Shown here: in pieces, positions 1-6,671 of the stretch
How the letters are laid out: every line of letters begins with the position of its first letter
Numbering within the stretch: position 1 is the stretch's first letter
Assembly: GCA_946614405.1 (NCBI GenBank)
Contig: CAMOGZ010000033.1
Location: 1 to 10,579, forward strand
Direction of reading: 5' to 3'
Length of the DNA stretch: 10,579 nucleotides
Source of the DNA: an uncultured Eubacterium sp.
Lineage (GTDB): Bacteria; Bacillota; Clostridia; Peptostreptococcales; Anaerovoracaceae
Program-made: the position numbers and the translations under genes
The notes under the pieces: generated by a model
Seen by the model: the letters and a program-made list of their open reading frames with translations, nothing else
What the model was told of the DNA's origin: nothing
Databases searched by the model: none

Positions 1-51
1 CCCACGCTCCGGCTGTCGTCATTTTTGCATCATATTGAAAAAGGTGAACCG

Positions 52-103
52 ATTTTGTATCACCCGATTCATGTATACAAAATATCAGGAAACCGATATT
101 TTG
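52..103. promoter_or_regulatory. Two overlapping inverted repeats in the rnf leader
   Basis: ATTTTGTAT (52-60) is the exact reverse complement of ATACAAAAT (75-83). CAAAATATC (78-86) is the exact reverse complement of GATATTTTG (95-103). The central arms share 78-83, so as folded nucleic acid the two pairings exclude each other; as DNA they could be paired operator half-sites. Both lie upstream of the TATAAT box at 130-135, which favours protein binding sites over an attenuator unless transcription starts further upstream. The binding factor is unknown. Confidence 0.45.
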
Positions 104-120
104 GTGGTGATTTTTTTGTT

Positions 121-140
121 GATTCATTGTATAATGAATC
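121..140 (+). promoter_or_regulatory. Candidate rnf promoter -10 box inside a perfect palindrome
   Basis: A consensus TATAAT lies at 130-135, about 58 bases before the rnfC start. It sits inside a perfect inverted repeat, GATTCATT (121-128), loop GTAT, AATGAATC (133-140). There is no good -35 hexamer at 16-18 bases; the region upstream (TGGTGATTTTTTT) matches TTGACA only weakly. A weak -35 with an operator over the -10 would fit regulated transcription, with a repressor or an activator, but this is inference. Confidence 0.5.
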
Positions 141-192
141 CGTATGGTTATTAGGACTAATCAAATTACTATTTAGAAAGGAAGGTTTCAAT

Positions 193-1515
193 ATGAGTTC
201 AAGTGCAAAGCATTTGCATAGCATTGACGCCGGTCACTATAAGCACACGGCCGGTTGTGAAACCGAAGTCATGCCGATTCCTGATGTTGTGAAGATCTCA
301 ATGTCACAGCACATCGGCGCACCTTGCAAGCCATTGGTTAAGAAGGGCGACGAAGTAAAGGTAGGGCAGGTCATCGGAGACACCGATGCCTTTGTAAGTG
401 CACCGATTCATTCCAGCGTTTCCGGTAAGGTCACCGGAATCGAGACCCAGCGTAATGCAATGGGTGGCATGGATACTTTGGTCGTCATCGAGGCGGACAA
501 AGAACAGACGCTGGCAGAGGACATCAAACCACCTGTGATCACCGACATGGAAAGCTTTGTTAAGGCAACCAGAGCCAGTGGTCTCGTGGGACTGGGAGGA
601 GCATCCTTCCCGACCCATATTAAGTTCAATCCTAAGAACAAGGATGAAGTTAAGACATTCATCGTCAACGGAGCAGAGTGCGAGCCGTTCATCACATCCG
701 ACCACAGAACCATGCTGGAGGATGCCCAGAACGTGATCGACGGAGCCCTGGAGATCATGAAATGGCTGGAGACCGATATGGGCTACATCGCCATCGAGCA
801 GAACAAGCCGGATGCCATTGCTAACTTTGACAGACTGATCGCAGAGCAGGGGATCAAGAATCTGAAGACGTTCAAGCTTCTGGACAAGTATCCGAAGGGA
901 GCAGAGCGTGTTCTGATCTACGAGATCACCGGTAAAGAGTGTCCTGCAGGCGTACTGCCGGCAGAACTGGGATGCATCGTATCCAACGTTACATCCGTGG
1001 CCTTCTTTGGACAGTATCTGAAGGACGGCATTCCACTCATCAAGAAGAGAATGACCGTAGACGGAGACGCTGTCAAGGAGCCGAAGAACATCATCGCACC
1101 GCTGGGAACCCAGATCCACGATATCATCGAGTTCTGCGGCGGCTACAAGACACCGGAAGGACCTGAGAAGATCCTGATGGGCGGACCGATGATGGGAAGA
1201 GCTATCTTCTCCGATCAGATGCCGATCGTGAAGAACAATAATGCCATTCTGGCTTTCTCTAAGAATCAGGCTTATATTCCGGAAGAGACCGCATGCATCA
1301 ACTGCGGACGCTGCCACAAGGCATGCCCGTTCAACCTGCTGCCCACCGGTCTTGCAGAAGCATATGAGCGCAGAGACGCACAGAGACTGTCCGACCTTCA
1401 GGTCATGCAGTGCATGGAGTGCGGAAGCTGCTCCTTCGTATGCCCGGCAAGAAGACCGCTGGCCTTCATGAATAAGCTTGGAAAAGGAATCGTAAAGGAG
1501 GCTGGGATCAAATAA
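193..1515 (+). CDS. rnfC: RnfC, ferredoxin:NAD+ oxidoreductase (Rnf) subunit C
   Basis: Peripheral cytoplasmic subunit of the Rnf complex that carries the NADH/FMN site and passes electrons between NAD and the Fe-S chain. The product is 440 aa, the usual clostridial length. Visible features are GLVGLGGASFP at 130-140 (glycine-rich nucleotide/flavin motif), NGAECEP at 159-165, and two [4Fe-4S] motifs near the C-terminus: C368/C371/C374/C378 (CINCGRCHKACP) and C407/C410/C413/C417 (CMECGSCSFVCP). The start at 193 is chosen because AAAGGAAGG lies 7 bases upstream and the protein then begins MSSSAKHLHS; an in-frame ATG at 25 would add 56 residues with no family match. First gene of rnfCDGEAB; its TAA overlaps the rnfD ATG (TAATG). 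Identification is very secure. Confidence 0.97.
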   Translation: MSSSAKHLHSIDAGHYKHTAGCETEVMPIPDVVKISMSQHIGAPCKPLVKKGDEVKVGQVIGDTDAFVSAPIHSSVSGKVTGIETQRNAMGGMDTLVVIEADKEQTLAEDIKPPVITDMESFVKATRASGLVGLGGASFPTHIKFNPKNKDEVKTFIVNGAECEPFITSDHRTMLEDAQNVIDGALEIMKWLETDMGYIAIEQNKPDAIANFDRLIAEQGIKNLKTFKLLDKYPKGAERVLIYEITGKECPAGVLPAELGCIVSNVTSVAFFGQYLKDGIPLIKKRMTVDGDAVKEPKNIIAPLGTQIHDIIEFCGGYKTPEGPEKILMGGPMMGRAIFSDQMPIVKNNNAILAFSKNQAYIPEETACINCGRCHKACPFNLLPTGLAEAYERRDAQRLSDLQVMQCMECGSCSFVCPARRPLAFMNKLGKGIVKEAGIK

Positions 1516-2519
1516 TGGATAAGAAGTATTTTGACAATTTGACCGTATCCTCATCACCGCATCTGGTCACACCGCTGGACACCCAGAAGACCATGCTGAT
1601 GGTGTTGATCGCCATGGTACCGGCTTTCGTGATGAGTATCGTGGTCTTCGGCGTACGGCCGATCATTCTCACTGCAGTCTGCGCAGTGTCCGCTGCATTC
1701 TTTGAGTGGGCATTCAACGCACTGCTGAAGAGACCTCAGACAGTCAGCGATCTTTCTGCCTGCGTAACAGGTGTGATCCTGGCTATGAACCTGCCTTCCA
1801 ACTTCCCGTATTGGATGGCAATCATCGGAACATTCACCGCCATCGTCATCGTTAAGGGACTGTTCGGCGGACTGGGCAAGAACATTGCAAACCCGGCTAT
1901 CGTCGGACGTATCGTTCTGCTGCTGTCCTTCACCACCCAGATGACCACATGGCCGGTCACCAACATGGACGACACCGACGCCACCACCGGAGCAACTGCA
2001 CTGGGCATTCTGGCAGAGGTATCCAAGGGCAAGATGGAAATCGGCGAGCTGCCTACCAACTACGAGCTGTTCCTCGGCTTCTGCGGAGGATGCCTGGGTG
2101 AGGTAAGTGCCATTGCCATCCTGATCGGCGGACTCTTCCTGATCTGGAAGAAGATCATCTCACCGATCATCCCGTGCGCGTTCATTGCTACAGTATTCGT
2201 ATTCGCGCTGATCTACTATTCCGTCAAGGGCGGCGACTTCAACGCATTCCAGATGGCTATCTTCCACGTCTGCGCAGGCGGCGTGATGTTCGGAGCATTC
2301 TTCTGTGCCACCGACTATGTCACATCACCGATCATGGATCGTGGTAAACTCATCTTCGGTATCGGCTGCGGACTGGTCACCATGATCATCCGTATCTGGG
2401 GTTCCTATCCGGAAGGCGTATCCTTCGCCATTCTGTTTATGAACATGCTGACCCCGCTCATCGACAATGCTGTGATCAAGAGCTACTACGGAGGAGGTGC
2501 AAAGAAAAATGAAAAGTAA
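1515..2519 (+). CDS. rnfD: RnfD, Rnf complex membrane subunit D (flavinylated)
   Basis: Integral membrane subunit of the NqrB/RnfD family, 334 aa, thought to take part in electron transfer linked to ion translocation. Long hydrophobic stretches run through the whole chain (for example residues 27-46, 49-71 and 90-115). The conserved segment GLFGGLGKNIANPAIVGR follows. The covalent FMN motif is TGATALG at 158-164, with Thr161 as the expected phosphoester-linked residue, by analogy with the SGAT threonine in NqrB and RnfD. Attachment would need an ApbE flavin transferase, which is not in this window. The start overlaps the rnfC stop by one base; the ribosome binding site AAGGAGG lies at 1495-1501, rather far (13 bases), so translational coupling is likely. 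The 3' end overlaps rnfG by 11 bases. Confidence 0.96.
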   Translation: MDKKYFDNLTVSSSPHLVTPLDTQKTMLMVLIAMVPAFVMSIVVFGVRPIILTAVCAVSAAFFEWAFNALLKRPQTVSDLSACVTGVILAMNLPSNFPYWMAIIGTFTAIVIVKGLFGGLGKNIANPAIVGRIVLLLSFTTQMTTWPVTNMDDTDATTGATALGILAEVSKGKMEIGELPTNYELFLGFCGGCLGEVSAIAILIGGLFLIWKKIISPIIPCAFIATVFVFALIYYSVKGGDFNAFQMAIFHVCAGGVMFGAFFCATDYVTSPIMDRGKLIFGIGCGLVTMIIRIWGSYPEGVSFAILFMNMLTPLIDNAVIKSYYGGGAKKNEK

Positions 2520-3078
2520 TACTTATAAAGAATACATTGCACCGATCGTTGTCCTGGTATGCATCTGCCTGGTCGCTTCCGCACTGCTGGGCGTCGTATA
2601 CGGCATTTCCAAGCCGATCATCGACGTGAACTCCCAGAAAGCGGCTGACGAGGCAAGAGCAACCGTACTGGCGGACGCTGATGCGTTCACACCGTACGAG
2701 GGCGAGCTCGTTGAGAGCGCACCGGGAAGCGTCTATGCAACCGAAGCATACATCGCAAACAATAAGGCCGGCGTTGTCGTCACCGTGCAGTCCAAGTCCT
2801 TCGGCGGCGCGCTGACCGAGATGGTTGGAATCAACGCCAATGGTGAGATCACCGGCGTCGTTGTCACCGATCACGCTGACACCCCGGGCCTTGGTACCAA
2901 GGACTTCGAGCCGAAGTACCTGGACCAGTACAAAGGCCTGACTGAAATGAAATCCACCAGCGTCAAGGAAGACGGACAGATCCAGTTCATCAGTGGAGCT
3001 TCCGTTTCCGGTTCCGCCGTACACTATGGCGTCTACTGCGCGCTGGATCAGTTCGCTAAGATGGGAGGTGTACAGTAA
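2509..3078 (+). CDS. rnfG: RnfG, Rnf complex subunit G (FMN-binding domain)
   Basis: NqrC/RnfG-family subunit of 189 aa. It has one N-terminal membrane helix (about residues 9-33, YIAPIVVLVCICLVASALLG) and an extracytoplasmic FMN-binding domain with the typical segment HADTPGLGTKDFEPKYLDQY. The covalent flavin motif near the C-terminus reads ISGASVSGSAV (161-171). The residue expected to carry FMN, threonine in the usual SGAT, is Ser165 here, and the upstream Asp of the ApbE recognition pattern is Gln159. The start ATG at 2509 is preceded by GGAGGAGG; a GTG at 2497 is in frame but is part of that ribosome binding site. The gene overlaps the end of rnfD and is joined to rnfE by a TAATG overlap. 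The family call is secure; whether the site is flavinylated is open. Confidence 0.94.
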   Translation: MKSNTYKEYIAPIVVLVCICLVASALLGVVYGISKPIIDVNSQKAADEARATVLADADAFTPYEGELVESAPGSVYATEAYIANNKAGVVVTVQSKSFGGALTEMVGINANGEITGVVVTDHADTPGLGTKDFEPKYLDQYKGLTEMKSTSVKEDGQIQFISGASVSGSAVHYGVYCALDQFAKMGGVQ

Positions 3079-3773
3079 TGAATAAAAAGAGTAAACTGGC
3101 CATCCTGACCAACGGTTTCATCAAGGAGAACCCGGTACTGGTACTGGTTCTGGGAACCTGCCCGACACTGGCGGTAACCACATCCGTCTTCAACGGCGTC
3201 GGAATGGGAATCTCTGCGACTGCGGTACTGATCTGTTCCAACATCGTTATTTCGATCCTGAAGAACATCATTCCGGATAAAGTCAGAATTCCGTGTTACA
3301 TCGTCGTTATTGCAAGCTTTGTAACCATCGTACAGCTGCTGCTGCAGGCCTTTGTTCCGGCACTGTACTCATCCCTGGGCTTGTTCATCCCACTGATCGT
3401 AGTTAACTGCATCATCCTGGGAAGAGCAGAAGCCTTCGCAAACAAGAACTCCGTGATCGACTCCGCACTGGACGGAATCGGCATGGGAATCGGATTTACC
3501 GTAGCTCTGTTCTTCATGGGAGCCATGAGAGAACTGCTGGGCGCTGGCACCCTGTTTGCCGGAACCCCGATCGAGATGCACATCCTGGACAACTTCATCC
3601 CGGGCATGGGTATCTTCAACCTGGCACCGGGCGGATTCTTCGCCTATGCCGTAATCATGGCAGCCGTTGCGTTCCTGACAAGAGACAAGAGCAAGATCAA
3701 GAAAGACTTTGGAACCGGCGCTGTAGTACAGCCGCCTGCTCCGGAGAAGACTGAGGAAGGAGGAGCAGCATGA
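3078..3773 (+). CDS. rnfE: RnfE, Rnf complex integral membrane subunit E
   Basis: Membrane subunit of the NqrD/RnfE family, 231 aa with about six transmembrane helices. Together with RnfA it forms the membrane core; paired cysteines from the two proteins hold a [2Fe-2S] cluster in the membrane in solved Rnf/Nqr structures. The candidate ligands are Cys28 (LGTCPTLAV) and Cys111 (VVNCIILGRAEAFA), both in the expected places. The segment GMGIGFTVALFFMGAMRELLGAGT is typical of the family. A short polar C-terminal tail (from about 200) is rich in Lys, Pro and Glu and probably lies in the cytoplasm. GGGAGG lies 9 bases before the start, which overlaps the rnfG stop; the 3' end overlaps rnfA as ATGA. 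Confidence 0.96.
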   Translation: MNKKSKLAILTNGFIKENPVLVLVLGTCPTLAVTTSVFNGVGMGISATAVLICSNIVISILKNIIPDKVRIPCYIVVIASFVTIVQLLLQAFVPALYSSLGLFIPLIVVNCIILGRAEAFANKNSVIDSALDGIGMGIGFTVALFFMGAMRELLGAGTLFAGTPIEMHILDNFIPGMGIFNLAPGGFFAYAVIMAAVAFLTRDKSKIKKDFGTGAVVQPPAPEKTEEGGAA

Positions 3774-4348
3774 TCACCAATATGTTTGTCATCGTACTGA
3801 GCATGGTATTGGTAAACAACTACCCGCTGGCTCAGTTCCTCGGAATCTGTCCGTTCCTGGGCGTATCCAAAGACCTGGATTCTGCTAAGGGTATGGGAAT
3901 TGCCGTAACCTTCGTTATGGTACTGGCTACTGCAGCCACATGGCCCATCATGCAGGTCCTGAACAAGTTTGAGATCGCATACCTGCAGACCATCGTATTC
4001 ATCCTGGTCATCGCATCTCTGGTACAGCTGGTTGAGATGTTCATGAAGAAGAGCATGCCCGCACTGTATAAGTCCCTGGGTATCTTCCTTCCGCTGATCA
4101 CCACCAACTGCGCAGTACTGGGTGTATGTATCACAAACATCGACAACAACTATAACTACATTGAGGCACTGGTCAACTCCTTCGGAGCTGGTATCGGATT
4201 CCTGGTCGCTATGATCATCTTTGCCGGTATCCGCAGCAAGCTGGTAGACCAGAGCAAGATGCCGAAGTCCTTCCAGGGCGTTCCTATCGCACTGATCACA
4301 GCTGCGATCCTGTCCCTGAGCTTCATGGGCTTCCAGGGTCTGGTATAA
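3770..4348 (+). CDS. rnfA: RnfA, Rnf complex integral membrane subunit A
   Basis: Membrane subunit of the NqrE/RnfA family, 192 aa, homologous to RnfE and inserted in opposite topology in known structures. About six hydrophobic helices fill the chain. The candidate [2Fe-2S] ligands are Cys27 (LGICPFLGV) and Cys114 (TTNCAVLGVC), mirroring Cys28 and Cys111 of RnfE. The segment NYNYIEALVNSFGAGIGFLVAM is family-typical. The ATG overlaps the rnfE TGA (ATGA) and is preceded by AAGGAGGAG about 6 bases away, so the two membrane partners are translationally coupled. Nineteen bases separate it from rnfB. Confidence 0.96.
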   Translation: MITNMFVIVLSMVLVNNYPLAQFLGICPFLGVSKDLDSAKGMGIAVTFVMVLATAATWPIMQVLNKFEIAYLQTIVFILVIASLVQLVEMFMKKSMPALYKSLGIFLPLITTNCAVLGVCITNIDNNYNYIEALVNSFGAGIGFLVAMIIFAGIRSKLVDQSKMPKSFQGVPIALITAAILSLSFMGFQGLV

Positions 4349-4367
4349 GGAAGGAGGCGAGCTAGTT

Positions 4368-5510
4368 ATGATGAATTTGATTCCGATTGCTGTAGCAGTT
4401 GTAGTTGCAGTCGGCATAGTAGCAGCTTGTATCCTGAGCTATGCTTCCAAGGTATTCTTTGTGCCTGTAGATGAACTGTTCACCAAGATCCGTCCGGAAC
4501 TGCCGGGCGCCAACTGCGGCGGATGCGGCTATGCAGGATGTGACGACTACGCCAACGCACTGGTGGAGGACCACAGCCTGAGCACAGCCAAGTGCCCTGT
4601 AGGAGGCCCGGATCTGGCAGCCAAACTGGCTGAGATCATGGGAGTCTCTGCAGAAGTAGGTGAGAAGAACGTCGCCGTGGTTCAGTGTAATGGAACCAGG
4701 GATGCCGTCAAGTCCCTCCTGCAGTACAAAGACATCGCGACCTGTAAGGCCGCAAAGAGCCTGTTCGGCGGAATGAACGCATGCCCCTACGGATGTATGG
4801 GACTGGGCGACTGCGAAGCTGCCTGCGATTTCGACGCCATCCAGGTCGTAAATGGTGTGGCTACCGTTAACCGTGACGCCTGCGTATCCTGCGGCGCCTG
4901 CGCTACGGCATGCCCGAACCACCTGATCCGTATTTCCCCGGCCAAGAACCTGGTCATCGTTCAGTGCAGCAACACTGATAAGGGCGGCGTAGCACGCAAG
5001 GCTTGCTCCAACGCCTGCATCGGCTGCATGAAGTGCACCAAGGTCTGCAAATTCGAGGCCATCACTGTTGAGAACAATCTGGCATCCATCGATCCGACTA
5101 AGTGCAAGAACTGCGGACTGTGCCAGAAGGAGTGCCCGACCGGCGCTATCATCAACCTGAGACCGAAGAAGAAGGCCGCTCCGAAGAAGAGCCCGGAAGA
5201 AATCGAAGCTCTGAAGAAGGCTGCTGCTGAGAAGAAGGCAGCTGCTGCCAAGGCTAAGGCTGAGGAAGAAGCTCCTGCAAAGGAAGAAGCTCCGAAGGCT
5301 GAGGCTCCTGCAAAGGAAGAGGCTCCGAAGGCTGAGGCTCCTGCAAAGGAAGAGGCTCCGAAGGCTGAGGCTCCCGCTAAGGAAGAGGCCGTCGAGGAAG
5401 CTCCCACCGCAGCTGAGACTGAGGCAAAAGCCGAAGAGCTGAAGAAGGGTGCAGAAGAGATCAAGGAAAAGATCGACAAGATCGCAGCAGAAGAACCTGC
5501 TGAGAAATAA
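4368..5510 (+). CDS. rnfB: RnfB, Rnf complex polyferredoxin subunit B with long Ala/Glu/Lys/Pro tail
   Basis: Entry subunit that takes electrons from reduced ferredoxin. The order is: an N-terminal membrane helix (about 5-25); a [4Fe-4S] motif C50/C53/C58/C76 (CGGCGYAGC then AKCPVGG); the RnfB-typical segment C139/C143/C149/C153 (CPYGCMGLGDCEAAC); and three ferredoxin-type motifs at C172/C175/C178/C182, C217/C220/C223/C227 and C246/C249/C252/C256. After about residue 264 comes a tail of some 116 residues with no cysteines, rich in Ala, Glu, Lys and Pro, containing an 11-residue repeat (302-341) and a final charged helix-like segment. At 380 aa it is longer than many RnfB proteins because of this tail. 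The start at 4368 has AAGGAGG 10 bases upstream; a second ATG follows directly. Last gene of the operon, 31 bases before a terminator. Confidence 0.96.
   Translation: MMNLIPIAVAVVVAVGIVAACILSYASKVFFVPVDELFTKIRPELPGANCGGCGYAGCDDYANALVEDHSLSTAKCPVGGPDLAAKLAEIMGVSAEVGEKNVAVVQCNGTRDAVKSLLQYKDIATCKAAKSLFGGMNACPYGCMGLGDCEAACDFDAIQVVNGVATVNRDACVSCGACATACPNHLIRISPAKNLVIVQCSNTDKGGVARKACSNACIGCMKCTKVCKFEAITVENNLASIDPTKCKNCGLCQKECPTGAIINLRPKKKAAPKKSPEEIEALKKAAAEKKAAAAKAKAEEEAPAKEEAPKAEAPAKEEAPKAEAPAKEEAPKAEAPAKEEAVEEAPTAAETEAKAEELKKGAEEIKEKIDKIAAEEPAEK
5271..5390 (+). repeat. 33-bp tandem repeat within rnfB (about 3.6 copies)
   Basis: Three consecutive 33-base copies begin at 5271, 5304 and 5337, followed by a 21-base partial copy at 5370-5390. 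Each full copy encodes APAKEEAPKAE. Copies 2 and 3 are identical, and copy 1 differs from them at one silent third position (GAAGAAGCT against GAAGAGGCT). The repeat stays in frame, so changes in copy number would lengthen or shorten the RnfB tail without a frameshift. Confidence 0.95.
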
Positions 5511-5540
5511 GAATGATTTCTAAATAGTAACCTTACATAA

Positions 5541-5577
5541 GGACTGTTGCAGATCATTGCAGCAGTCCTTTCCTTTT
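5541..5577 (+). terminator. Rho-independent terminator after the rnf operon
   Basis: An 11-bp stem pairs GGACTGTTGCA (5541-5551) with TGCAGCAGTCC (5558-5568), with one G-U pair and a 6-base loop. It is followed by TTTCCTTTT. It lies 31 bases after the rnfB stop, so it ends the rnfCDGEAB transcript. The T run is interrupted by CC, so some read-through is possible. Confidence 0.85.
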
Positions 5578-5630
5578 GTCAGCGTTTCCTCAAAGGAAAA
5601 GAATGTACGAAAAAGTCAATAAATACGACC

Positions 5631-5659
5631 TTGCGGTCAGGACACTACGCAGGTACAAT
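5631..5659 (+). promoter_or_regulatory. Candidate promoter for the DUF5714-lipoyl gene
   Basis: TTGCGG (5631-5636) and TACAAT (5654-5659) are separated by 17 bases, giving a predicted start near 5666 and a short leader of about 35 bases. The -35 match is only partial. The perfect TATAAT at 5679-5684 is less likely because its start point would fall in or beyond the ribosome binding site GGAGG at 5689-5693. Confidence 0.4.
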
Positions 5660-5700
5660 AAATGTAGATGAAGTCTACTATAATGACCGGAGGTTGCAGT

Positions 5701-6597
5701 ATGGCATTCGAACTGAAACAAGAAGTATATGATGCCCTGATCGAGACCTGTGTGGAGACGCTGAAGAAGCGCTCGGTCTCCCGGGTGGATGAGATGATCA
5801 ATAAACTGATGGACGTGGACGGCGTGATCATTCATTGCCCTTACCATCATTTTATCGTGCCGGCCTGTCTTTTGACCATGGCGGCCATGGAGAAATACAA
5901 GAAAGAAGAGACTTTGCGGGAGTGGCTGGAGCTGGCAGAAGCCCGGGCCAAGGATGTCCCCGGCGGCGTCTGCGGCAACATGGGAAACTGCGGATCCTCC
6001 GTGGGAGCCGGCATCTTCCTCTCTGTCTATACCAACGCATCCCCGCTGTCGGTGGAAAACTGGAAGTGGGCCAACGAGCTCACGGGCCACTGCCTGATCC
6101 GGATCTCCTCCTACGGCGGTCCCCGCTGCTGCAAGCGGACCTGCTACCTGGCTTTGATGGAGGCAGTGCCCTTTATCAATGAGAAGCTGAGGCTGAACCT
6201 GCGTTTCAACGAGTCCGTGATCTGCAAGTATTCCGACCAGAACGCGGAATGCCTCAAGGAGAACTGCCCCTTCTACGAGCGGAATCCCAGAAACTGCGAT
6301 CCGGGACTTGCCATCGTAGTCCCCGGGGAGAAGCTTCCTAAGAAGGACCCGAAGAAGGATCCCAACTGCGCCTGCCAGACCGATCCTGTAGAGATCGAAG
6401 GCAGCGACTGCTACATCTCCTGGCTGGCGGAGACCGGAGAGAAAGTCAGGCGGGATCAGGTGATCTGCGAGGCCGAGGTGGACAAGCGGACCATCGAATT
6501 TACCGCTGAGACCGACGGCATCCTGACCCACTGCATCGAGAACGGAGACCGTTTCCGGCCCGGCACGGTGCTGGGTTACATCCGCGCCCCGAAATAG
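5701..6597 (+). CDS. DUF5714-type Cys-rich domain fused to a C-terminal lipoyl-type domain; function unknown
   Basis: Soluble protein of 298 aa with no signal peptide or membrane helix. Residues 1 to about 205 look like DUF5714, a family of unknown function with conserved Cys/His: HCPYHHFIVPA (45-55), GGVCGNMGNCGSSVGAG (88-104), GGPRCCKRTCYLAL (139-152), then C175, C184, C189 and C199, which suggest metal or redox chemistry. After a charged linker (KKDPKKDPNC), residues about 225-298 match a lipoyl/biotinyl domain: ISWLAETGEKVRRDQVICEA, the hairpin motif EVDKRT with Lys262 where E2 lipoyl domains carry lipoate (ETDKA), then TDGILTHCIENGDRFRPGTVLGYI. The ATG at 5701 has GGAGG 7 bases upstream; an earlier in-frame ATG at 5668 has none. 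It stands alone between a terminator on each side. The fusion is clear; lipoylation is inferred. No reaction can be assigned. Confidence 0.85.
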   Translation: MAFELKQEVYDALIETCVETLKKRSVSRVDEMINKLMDVDGVIIHCPYHHFIVPACLLTMAAMEKYKKEETLREWLELAEARAKDVPGGVCGNMGNCGSSVGAGIFLSVYTNASPLSVENWKWANELTGHCLIRISSYGGPRCCKRTCYLALMEAVPFINEKLRLNLRFNESVICKYSDQNAECLKENCPFYERNPRNCDPGLAIVVPGEKLPKKDPKKDPNCACQTDPVEIEGSDCYISWLAETGEKVRRDQVICEAEVDKRTIEFTAETDGILTHCIENGDRFRPGTVLGYIRAPK

Positions 6598-6608
6598 CAC
6601 AGAAACTG

Positions 6609-6640
6609 CGGCTGGTGTTTGCAACACCAGCCGTTTTGTT
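6609..6640 (+). terminator. Rho-independent terminator after the DUF5714-lipoyl gene
   Basis: A perfect 11-bp stem, CGGCTGGTGTT (6609-6619) with AACACCAGCCG (6623-6633), has a 3-base loop and is followed by TTTTGTT. It lies 11 bases after the stop codon. Its 3' part overlaps a candidate promoter for the next gene. Confidence 0.88.
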
Positions 6641-6647
6641 ATACAAT
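6618..6647 (+). promoter_or_regulatory. Candidate promoter for the sirtuin-surE-DUF2156 unit, embedded in the terminator
   Basis: TTTGCA (6618-6623, four of six matches to TTGACA) and TACAAT (6642-6647) are 18 bases apart. The -35 falls in the loop and 3' arm of the terminator hairpin. The predicted start near 6654 would sit just before the AAAGGAGG ribosome binding site (6656-6663), leaving a very short leader. Confidence 0.35.
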
Positions 6648-6671
6648 GGAAAGACAAAGGAGGTAACAACC

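Larger units (their letters stand above)
1..192. other. AT-rich intergenic leader upstream of rnfC
   Basis: No convincing gene lies here. A frame in phase with rnfC is open from 25, but its peptide resembles no RnfC N-terminus and no ribosome binding site precedes that start. The stretch is clearly more AT-rich than the genes. It holds three perfect inverted repeats and a TATAAT box, listed separately, so it is best read as the promoter and leader of the rnf operon. The end of the upstream gene is not visible. Confidence 0.75.

Noticed and set aside
25..192. N-terminal extension of RnfC from an ATG at 25
   Set aside because: AT-rich and full of inverted repeats, no ribosome binding site, and 56 extra residues not expected in RnfC. 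The ATG at 193 has a good site.
304..1557. Open frame of 417 codons on the minus strand
   Set aside because: Antisense to rnfC, whose motifs are unmistakable; the minus-strand peptide has no recognisable motif.
5569..5599. TTTCCTTT / AAAGGAAA complementarity as an antiterminator
   Set aside because: Low-complexity purine/pyrimidine match downstream of the terminator; no leader peptide, riboswitch-like fold or reason for regulation is visible.
5679..5684. Perfect TATAAT as the -10 of the DUF5714-lipoyl gene
   Set aside because: Transcription would begin around 5690, inside or after the ribosome binding site, and no -35 hexamer lies at the proper distance.
5668..5700. Earlier start for the DUF5714-lipoyl gene
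   Set aside because: No ribosome binding site before 5668; GGAGG at 5689-5693 is correctly spaced for the ATG at 5701.
5511..5700. Small gene between rnfB and the DUF5714-lipoyl gene (short frame from 5547)
   Set aside because: It starts inside the terminator hairpin, has no ribosome binding site and overlaps the next gene's start; the peptide has no recognisable features.
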